Source: Climacium dendroides (lineage: Eukaryota > Streptophyta > Bryopsida > Hypnales > Climaciaceae). From it: DNA of 64,000 bases. The stretch is taken from the NCBI GenBank assembly GCA_950106755.1, contig OX467092.1, positions 10,602,001 to 10,666,000 on the forward strand, in the 5' to 3' direction. The position numbers and the translations under genes were made by a program. Positions 56,346-64,000 of this stretch are shown piece after piece (position 1 is the stretch's first letter; each line of letters starts with the position of its first letter). The notes under the pieces are model-generated. The model did not search any database. It was not told the origin of the DNA and worked only from the letters and a program-made list of their open reading frames with translations.

Positions 56346-57150
56346 ACGACAAGATGTGACACTAATGATTCTCTTCCAACATCATACTCACAATTTCAAC
56401 TCAATGAATCTTACATTACTGCAAAGTAGCTGGCAGTCTGAACGTCTGAACAATGTGATGTACCTGGAATGCAATTCCTTAATGAGTGCAGTTCTCTCAA
56501 CAATTTCATGTGAACACTGCACTTCGTACAATTAGAAATATTGAGAATCACTACAAATAGACCCAAATAATGAAAAAATGCCAGCTTGCCAAGTCCATCC
56601 ACCCTCGGAGGTACAGAGACTCTTTGACTGGCTGGTAAAAGAAGGATATTACCCATTACGACTGCCCTGCGATTATCCAAAATTTACAGATATGGACATT
56701 CAAACGAACGTTACCAATTGTTCGATACAGTACCAGCAGGTCCTAGCTCGCCTTCTCTGAAATATGCGACTTGATGAAGACTGGGAAAAGCAGAAACAAA
56801 CAAGGGCGTCATTGGTTCAAAACTGATGAGAAAGCATGAAAGCGTGAGGTGTAAAGAATGTCAATTATTCTTTTGAAAATGTGAGACAATAGTTTGAAGC
56901 CAACTGCCTGTGGCCTCTATATTACATGTTAGAGCCTGAATCTCTGCCTTCCCTTTTGTGATCCACATAACGAGAAGGAAATGAATTGTTGAAGAAGCTC
57001 TCCAATCAGCGTGCTTTACTTTGTAGCTACGCCATCAAGCGTCCTTCATCCTTTGCAAATTCATATCCCAAGGCCCTATCCTCTGGTCCTCTTCAAGAAG
57101 AAGGGCCACAACGTTCACATGATAAACGATCAAAAATGTACTGTAAGAGG
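56346..57150 (-). other. 3' flank of the BLISTER-like gene
   Basis: Probably includes the 3' untranslated region on the minus strand. Small open frames at 56411-56680 (-) and 56578-56760 (+) lack recognisable features. I see no separate gene. Confidence 0.45.
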
Positions 57151-59809
57151 CTACAACCTTTTCAGTCCATTGCGCCTTGAGCCTCTGCCAGGAAACAGTT
57201 GCATAATCCAAGTAAACACACGGTCAACAACTTCATCCCCTTCATCGACATAGTCCAAAGCAGCTGACGCATTTCTAGTCAACCCACTCGTGGAACCTCC
57301 CTCGGCCATTCTTTGAGATACAACAAGCTCCAACTGCTGCGTTGTAGCTGCCAACTTCCTGGATAGATCAGCATTTAAAGCCCTCAATTCTGCAGCACCT
57401 TTAGACTCTGCCTTCAGAGCTTTCACCATGGCAGTTTTCTCTTCACCTATAGAGGCAATAACATCATTAATGTTATTGATGGTTCTCGTCAGGTCTGATG
57501 GTATAGATGCGGCCGACACTGGGAGGCGAATACTTTGATACCCTAAACCACTTTGAGGGCTACCCATTGAAACCGGTAAGGACGAAGGCCCAGGGTCTGA
57601 GAAAGGCAGGTGAGATTGTGTGTCACTAGACAGGGGAGATCCCCGGAAAGGTGACTCATGAGTTGACCTCAGGTGCGAAGACTCTGCAGTGCTTTGGTCA
57701 GAAAGAGGCTCCTCAGATCGTCGACCGTGGTGCCACGTATCAAGTGATGGAGATTCTAAAGGAGTCGAAGGGCCTTCGCTAGAGATTTTCAGTGGAGAAG
57801 GAGGTAAATCATCAGTCGAGGTTGAAGCGTCTGCCAAGACTCGTTTCGGCTGCACTGCTTCTGAAGTTTCACTCCTGTAAGAAAACTCTCGTTCACCAGA
57901 AGCTACCTTACGAAGACGGACCTGCAGAACTTTCTTCTCTTCCTGTAACGCATCAATCAAGCTCTGCAAGTGGGAACGATCCTTTTCCCAGGCAGAAGTT
58001 TGCTTTCTGTAAGACTCAACCTCGGCATTCAAGCTACCCATGTCCTTCTCCATTTTCAACTCATGAGACCGCAATGTACGTATACGATTCTCCAAGACAA
58101 TCACTTCACCGGCCATGGTTTGAGACTGTTCACGGGCTGCTGCAAAATCCTGATGGGCCCTATCTCGTTCAGCCATCAGAGCCATTGCAAATGCCTCTCG
58201 TTCCTTTATCCTCCCTTCAAGCTGTTCTATAACTTCGTTCAGCTGATTCACCACTTGCCCCTGGTGCTCGCACAAGGATAAATTCATAGAAAAAGTTAAT
58301 CGAATTATTCAATATAGATACTAAGGGAATTACTATGGCTACAGTAGAACCAAAGGAGGTCACAATGATATCAAAGAATCTACAACCTTGAATATCTAGA
58401 AGGCCACATGCCACATTCATCCACTACGTTCTATCATCTCATGTAGAAATATCACATAGACGAGTGCCTTCACGTTCATGTAATCAAAATTGATACGCAG
58501 GAAGTGAGACGTGCATTGACCGATCTTATGCCATAAGAGGAATATGTTCAGCGAGCTCCTTGATAGAGGAATGTCAATGTCATGTATTCGAGACAACGTC
58601 GATAAAGTCAACCCTCCCTCATAACACTGATTCGGTGGGGACATATGGACTTCTAAATACACGCTCACGCTTTTTTACAGCTCAGACGCGTACACAACAT
58701 AATAGATTCTGACGATATACAAGGAACATGAAACTACAGAATATCTTATTAGAGAGGGTTGAGAGTACTGCACACCAATAAAACGAGAATGCATTTTCAG
58801 GAAGAAAAAGTGATTATACCTGATTATTGAAATTTTCGACGAGTGTAGAATGCTCGGAGACGAAATCCTCTGTCATAGCTCTGGCTTTAGCGAGCTCTCG
58901 CTGAAGGCCAAATTTTTCCTCCGTCAAATCCTGGATATGCTGCTCAAGGCTTGAGAATTCTTCCCTTTGCTTCCTCCGAAACTCTTCTTCATCGCGCTGT
59001 CTCCTCTTCAACTCCTCGGCTTCACGCTCCTTCCTCCTGATCTCTTCTGCCTCGCGTTCTTTCCTTCTAATCTCTTCTGCTTCCCGTTCCTTTCTCTTGG
59101 CCACTTCAGATATGTAGTGCTGTCTCCTTTTCATGTCTTCTGCTTCTCGCTCCTTCCGCTTAGCTTCCTCTTCCTTCCGTTTGGCTTCCTCCTCCAGCGC
59201 CTTTCTCCTCGCCTCTTCAGCATTCTCGCGCTCCTTCCTTCTGGCGTCTTCTGCCTCCCGTTGCTTCTGTCTTCGCTCTTCCGCTTCACGCTCAATCTTC
59301 AGTCTCACAAGCGCTTGCTGATTTCGCTGTTCCTCGATTTCACGCTCCTTTCTCATTACTTCTTCGAACTCACGCTCCTTTCTCATTGCTTCTTCGGACT
59401 CATGCTCCTTACGCAGGAGCTCTTCGGCCTCTCGGAGCTTCCTCTTATCCTCTTCTTCATCCGATGCAACAACCTGTTCTCTCTTCTCTTCCACAATCTG
59501 CTCATTCTTCCTGACATCTGGTTCAAACTGAATTTTCCTAGGCTGATCTACCTCGACTCCATTCCTATCCACACCATGCTTAACGCTCTTAACCACATCT
59601 GGATGTGAGTTGGCCGGCGAAACCTCCACATTAGGGTTTCCATTCGTGTAGATCTTCGCCTCCGGACTAACGGCAGCCTTAGTATTCCTGCCATTCTTAT
59701 TCTTATTCTTGTTATGCCGCTCCTTATACTTCGCCAACTTCGCCCGGCCAGCTTCCAAAAGCTCCTGTTGCGACCTCGCCATAGTATCCACCGAAGCCAT
59801 GGCTGGCAT
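57151..59809 (-). CDS. BLI: BLISTER-like coiled-coil protein, 2 exons
   Basis: Exon 1, 59809-58820 (330 codons), and exon 2, 58260-57151 (369 codons plus TAG), are joined in phase 0 by CAG|gtataa and caccag|GGG; total 699 residues. The N-terminus (SQQELLEAGRAKLAKYKERH) matches the BLI start. Residues about 105-285 are an Arg/Lys/Glu-rich run built from KEREAEEIRR-type decapeptides. From 286 follow FSSLEQHIQDLTEEKFGLQREL and a long coiled coil with GEVIVLENRIRTLRSHELKMEKD and LQSLIDALQEEKKVLQVRLRK, then a Ser/Pro linker (about 455-580), another coil (about 587-650) and the conserved end DEGDEVVDRVFTWIMQLFPGR. BLISTER in Arabidopsis binds the Polycomb methyltransferase CURLY LEAF and affects development and stress responses; a similar nuclear role here is inference. 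The highly charged N-terminal run looks longer than in the Arabidopsis protein as I remember it. Confidence 0.88.
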
Positions 59810-60639
59810 GATGATGCACCCCTTCCTTCCTCAACAGCCCGTATTCATTATCACTACCCTGACAGTGGTGGCAACCTCGATCCGCTCCACAATAAACTCA
59901 CCTCCACACACGGCATCTCATCACGTTTCATTCCTCTCACACGCTACCATCAAAAGGCACCAAATCACGCAAAACTCTGCCGTCTCCAACTCGATTTGCC
60001 ACCCGAATGGCTCAAAAGAACCACGCGATTCACCGCATTCAATCTAGCACACGAAATCGCTATCTAGCACCGTTGGGCCGCGATCCCGGCTCCGATCCGG
60101 ACGCCATAGCCACAAGCCAAGACTCCATTAGGGTGTGAAGTTGTTGTAGCAGTGCACATCACCACGCCAGACGGAGGAGCAGAGCAGTCACGGGGCGGGC
60201 GACGGGCGTTCGCATGGACCCACTCCACACCCGTCCCGGTCTAAAATCATTCACACAGCGCTCCAACCCTTTTTGACCAGGCGTTCAGTGTACGTATTTC
60301 ATATTCCCTGAACAGGTTGTGGGGGCTCATCGTAACCGTTGATAATATTGGGAAGTCTGGATCTTGACAGTTGTCGAGGGTATATTGGGTTGTAGCGTGG
60401 GTGTCTACGATGGTGAAGCTACGTGGCGCGTGCGGAGTGGGGGAACTCGAATGATGTGGCAGTCCACTTGGCAGTAGGGATCTGTGTAACCGTGCGTTCC
60501 CTTAAGCCTGGCCATTAATAGTATAAAAGTAAGGTACAAGCTCTTAAATTTGCTTCAAAAAGGATTTGAATATGGTTCCTATTATTAAGTTGGAAAGGCA
60601 TTTTGGTTTTGGTTGGTAGACTAGAGAGAATCCTAGCCC
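59810..60639 (-). promoter_or_regulatory. 5' region of the BLISTER-like gene
   Basis: GC-richer than its surroundings up to about 60490, then AT-rich. Probable leader and promoter on the minus strand. No TATA box assigned. The overlapping plus-strand frames at 59709-60067 start inside exon 1 in antisense and are shadows. Confidence 0.4.
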
Positions 60640-61090
60640 TTAAACCTTAAAGAACGACGGGGTGACTTTGGAAATCGTTAGTTTTTATGACTATGTGAGA
60701 AATATTGGCTTAAAAATTTGTAAAAGCACTCATTGCAAGGCAAACTACTGTAGAAGACCTTCCCTATTCTTCCAAAATTTCGAGGATGAATAATTGCACT
60801 TTTGTCCTACATAGAGAGATCCTTTGTCATCCGTTGGACACAAAACGTCCGCCTCGATGTTTAAGGGGTAAACAACAGACTAGTAATTGTGGAAATCATC
60901 TATTTTGATACCATGGGAATCATTGATCTAAAAAAATCCAAGAGCTCTCATTGAAAGTCAAAGTACTATAGAAGATCTCCCCTTTTCAAACAAAATTTTG
61001 AGAATGAATAGTTGCACTTTTATCTTACACTAAAAGATTCTATGTCATCCATTGAACACCAAATGTTTGCCTCGACGTTTAAGGGCTAGA
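60640..61090. mobile_element. TTAA-bounded repeat, direct tandem pair (boundaries decayed)
   Basis: Units 60644-60867 and 60872-61086, same orientation. Both run 'gtgga/gactttggaaatc', 'cactcattg.aag.caaa.tactgtagaagat/cct.ccc', 'cgaggatgaataattgcacttt', 'gatgtttaagggg'. The boundaries read TTAA (60640), GTAA (60868) and CTAG (61087), so two have drifted. Same family as 11409 and 18908. Confidence 0.6.
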
Positions 61091-61397
61091 ATATTAAAAA
61101 AAAAAAATTCTTGGACATTGTATGAATAAACTATAAATTTTCTAAGTGATTAGTATATGCGTATCCAAAAATAATACTAGATTCTCATGAGTTAAAATTG
61201 TACAATTCAAGCATGAATTTGAAAGGGTTGATTTTATATTTTATTAATTAATATAATTATAGATTCAACCAAATGAATATAATTTAATGAATTATAGTTT
61301 ATAACTTTGCGAATGCATTTTAGAACATTTATCATTCACCTAATGGATGGTTATAAGTCAACCAAATTGGTTATAAAAGAAGATTGGTTATTAAAGA

Positions 61398-61923
61398 TTA
61401 ACCCCTAAAGTCCCATTGGCCTTACGGGAGCCAAATTGCAACTTCAAGCAAGGATAGTATAGTCTCAACATTCATTGTAAATTTTTGAAACTTTTTATGG
61501 AGCTAAAAAACATATAAGATTCGTAGTTTTTCATTCAATTTTAGATATACTTAACAATTTTTCAAAGAATAAAAATCAAGTGTTTTTTTTTTAAGAAAAT
61601 TCCTAGACTTTCAAATCAATTCTTCAACATAAAAAAATTTTAAATTCAAAGTTTGTAGTGGAAAATATTTCCACCAACAATAATTAAAATCATTTGAAAT
61701 TGCAAGACAACATTCAAAAAATCTTCTTTTCCAACTTTGGATGTTAATATCTTCTAATTTGTACAGTCAAACTTCATGAATTTTTTACCATGTGATATAA
61801 GACAAATCAAATACAAGATCCTATGGTCAAATTTTAAGAAAAATATTTTCTTAGGCAAACGCAAAAAAATGGCATTTTCAAGTGGTTTTGACAAAAAAAT
61901 GGCCTTGGAACTTTAGAGGTTGA
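61398..61923. mobile_element. TTAA/CCCTAAA element (~0.52 kb)
   Basis: TTAA|CCCCTAAAGTCCCATTGGCC at 61398 and GGCCTTGGAACTTTAGAGG|TTGA at 61920-61923; the terminal inverted repeat is about 19 bases with three to four mismatches. The interior shares 'gatgttaatatcttc', 'tacaagatcctat' and 'atggcattttc' with 29484-30537. Non-coding. Confidence 0.6.
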
Positions 61924-62489
61924 AGCATTACTTTAGATGAATAAGAAGTTATTTGGAATAAATTATGCCTTAATAGCAATTTGTTTATCATTTAGGAATC
62001 AACTTAGAATACTTTCATCCAACTAATGGCTACTTCATCCAATTGATATCCATTTGAAAAGCTTAGAAAAATTCACTTAATATCTCAATGGAAATAAAGA
62101 AAGACTGCTCTACATGAATCAATGATTAGATCTATTAGATAAGTTCCAATTATTCATAATAAGAATGTGAAGAATGGACTTCACACTTTCACTAAGGTGG
62201 GTGTTTCCAAATCCACCACTTTTTGCTCTTGTACCTAGTTATTGTTTTTAGATTGGCCAAATTCTCATATTTTCTTGTTGGCAATTTAAAGGAGGTTCCA
62301 ACGCACCAAATAAAACAGCATTTGGATCTCATATGCAAAAGTAACAAAGGATCAAATTTGTTTTTTGGTAGATGCTTTAAAATCGTTTCTTCCACATATG
62401 CACATATTGATTTTGGAGATGTACATAGAGGGATGATGGCAGTGTTTGGTAAGGTGCAAATTGGGGTATGGTAGAGTGCCCTAAAGGCG
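61924..62489. other. Gene-free stretch
   Basis: Begins with text resembling the 14673-15121 units (tagatgaataagaagttatttgg). Otherwise AT-rich; the frames at 62192-62474 have no recognisable motif. Confidence 0.4.
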
Positions 62490-62720
62490 CCCCTATTCTA
62501 AAAGTGACCACTAACACAAAGATACATTTTGCTTTCTTCATTGTAACAAAATTGTACATTTCTAGAAGTAATATTGTAGCTTTTACTACATAGCAACTTC
62601 AAAAATTTATAACAAATTCCACAAAGGTCAAAAAAATATGAAACAACTTGAGTTTGAAGCCAATTCCATTTTTCTCCATTTTTTTTCCTACAGAAATTTA
62701 CTGGAAAATTAGGGGTAGTC
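62490..62720 (+). repeat. Dispersed repeat P (fragment)
   Basis: Carries 'gcaacttcaaaaatttataacaaattccacaaaggtcaaaaaaatatgaaacaacttgag' and 'ttcctacagaaatttactggaaaatta', closest to the copy at 10405. A further piece (tgtttcaaggagtttagcttccc) resumes at about 63150 after 0.43 kb of unrelated GC-richer DNA, suggesting that something inserted between. Confidence 0.6.
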
Positions 62721-63149
62721 ACGCCTTCTCAGAAGACCAAAAATTCTTCAGGAATGCGAAGTTGGTGAGAGAAAGACGGAGCCAATGGGCTGGTGTTGCG
62801 CATGAAGGTGTGACACCCGTTTTTTGACGTGCAAAGGATCGGGAACGAAAAACCAGAGAATGAGTTACATGCTTGAGCTAGTTGATGGTCGCTTGAGGAG
62901 CCACGATGATGGTGCAGTAAGAAATGATGATGAAATCTGCCTAGGAGGGTGAATTTTCGAAGTTGGAAGATGAAAAAATAACCGGGAAAACTTCCGGACG
63001 CCGAATTCTTTAGGGTCGGAGGTGAAGAACAAGACTGTCAGATTAACTGGAAATGGTTGCTCAAAAAGATGCGGGCGCCCAACTGGAAATAGCCATGCGA
63101 AACTTCTCCGTTATTTGGACCCGGAATGGAGAAGGTGTGACTACCCCTA
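62721..63149. other. GC-richer insert splitting repeat P
   Basis: Starts near 'ggggtagtcacgccttctc' (62713) and ends near 'aaggtgtgactacccct' (63133-63149). These ends are inverted (GGGGTAGTCACRCCTTCTC), so it has terminal inverted repeats of about 18 bases: a probable DNA-transposon insertion of about 0.43 kb. No gene inside. Confidence 0.65.
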
Positions 63150-63234
63150 TTGTTTCAAGGAGTTTAGCTTCCCAAGTGCAATCAGCTCTTGAAAGGTCGC
63201 TTTAAGAGCAGGCTACCGGTACCTTATTATGCAG

Positions 63235-63494
63235 TAAGAGCATCCCCACCAACTCTTCCATTTCTCTATTTGTTTACTCAGCTTGGGACATCAAATAGGG
63301 ATGAGACCTCACGAGTTCTCCATATGAGCCTCTGGATACAGAACTGGAGAAGAGTTTTACAGAAATCTGTATATTTTAGAGATATAGGTTTTGGATAAAG
63401 GTTGGTGCGGTGAAATTTCTGTATCTCTATCTGCATATGAGGTCCGCTCCTTAAAGCTTTAAAGATACGGAACTCACTGGTGGGGATGCTCTAA
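63235..63494. mobile_element. PIF/Harbinger-type (Tourist-like) MITE, complete
   Basis: Element 63238-63491, 254 bases: GAGCATCCCCACCA at the left and its perfect inverse TGGTGGGGATGCTC at the right, flanked by TAA on both sides (63235-63237, 63492-63494). A 3-bp TWA target duplication is the PIF/Harbinger hallmark. The terminal repeat extends imperfectly inward (aactc / gagttcc). Non-coding, so it depends on a transposase elsewhere. Confidence 0.85.
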
Positions 63495-64000
63495 AACTTA
63501 TTACCAGCATACTGTTATGGAGAACATGACTATCTTTATTCAAAACCAAGTGGCCCCATGTCCGCCCAGACTGTCCTCCAATAATAAACCCCACATCATT
63601 TGCATGAGACTCCCAACACAACACTCATACAAACAAAGAGGTACTTTTTCTTTCCTTTTTCTAAAAAAAAGGTAGTTTTTTGGGAACAATTGCATGTGAA
63701 CTGTTCCATTCAGAATCTTTCTGTAGAACAGGCCATAACATTCCTGTTCCCTAGTGACGCTCTTTGATGACGTCACCAAATTTTTTTACATGAATCATTA
63801 TAGTTTTAAAATTCACTTTTTGATATCCTTTACCCTTTGGACATTATCATTTGGTGGGTGTTTTTTTAAGGAATTTTAGTATTAATGTAACAAATTTATT
63901 ATCTGGTTTTTACTAATAATCAAATAGGATGATGGCCATGTGGTATAGGACAATTAGCTATGTACAATTTCACAAACCTTATTAATTAGTAGTTGATATT
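63495..64000. other. Gene-free right edge
   Basis: No gene or bounded element seen. The open frame at 63540-63779 (-) lacks recognisable features. Confidence 0.4.

Noticed and set aside
58967..59608. 213-codon plus-strand frame rich in Phe/Leu
   Set aside because: Antisense shadow of the Lys/Glu/Arg repeats in the BLISTER-like gene.

Overview
The window is nuclear DNA from a land plant. It is AT-rich, has few genes, uses spliceosomal introns (GT..AG throughout) and is dominated by decayed transposable elements. Five genes can be assembled with confidence. A GPR1/FUN34/YaaH acetate-transporter gene lies beside plant-specific genes (BLISTER-like, class III peroxidase). As far as I know that transporter family occurs in mosses, liverworts and lycophytes but not in flowering plants, so a seedless plant is my best guess. 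This is inference; nothing here fixes the species.

Layout. 1-215: possible last exon of a gene that starts outside the window. 2545-4163 (-): acetate-transporter-like membrane protein, 2 exons. 4164-15300: gene-free, holding several families of small repeats. 15300-18331: a triplicated 0.4 kb leader followed by a two-exon gene for a double MYND-finger protein (+). 20757-24634 (-): a seven-exon organelle-type TrmL (SPOUT tRNA 2'-O-methyltransferase) gene whose splice phases all close. 24800-34500: gene-free, mostly repeats. 35934-38041 (+): class III secretory peroxidase, 2 exons, with tandem repeats in both promoter and intron. 38042-57150: gene-free, containing a complete non-autonomous CACTA element nested in a hairpin repeat, an antisense LINE relic and several minisatellites. 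57151-59809 (-): BLISTER-like coiled-coil protein, 2 exons. 59810-64000: repeats, including a Harbinger-type MITE with a clean TAA target duplication.

The genes do not form a pathway; each is an independent unit with its own flanks. The most unusual structure lies in the repeats. Many of them, both about 0.2 kb units and 0.5-1 kb units, begin and end exactly at TTAA followed by CCC/CCT (e.g. TTAACCCTTAAA..., TTAATCCCTAAA...). The short units repeatedly occur as back-to-back dimers, direct or inverted, that share a single central TTAA. This looks like a family of TTAA-targeting mobile elements that tend to insert at the edge of an existing copy. I could run no searches; all family names rest on motifs read by eye.
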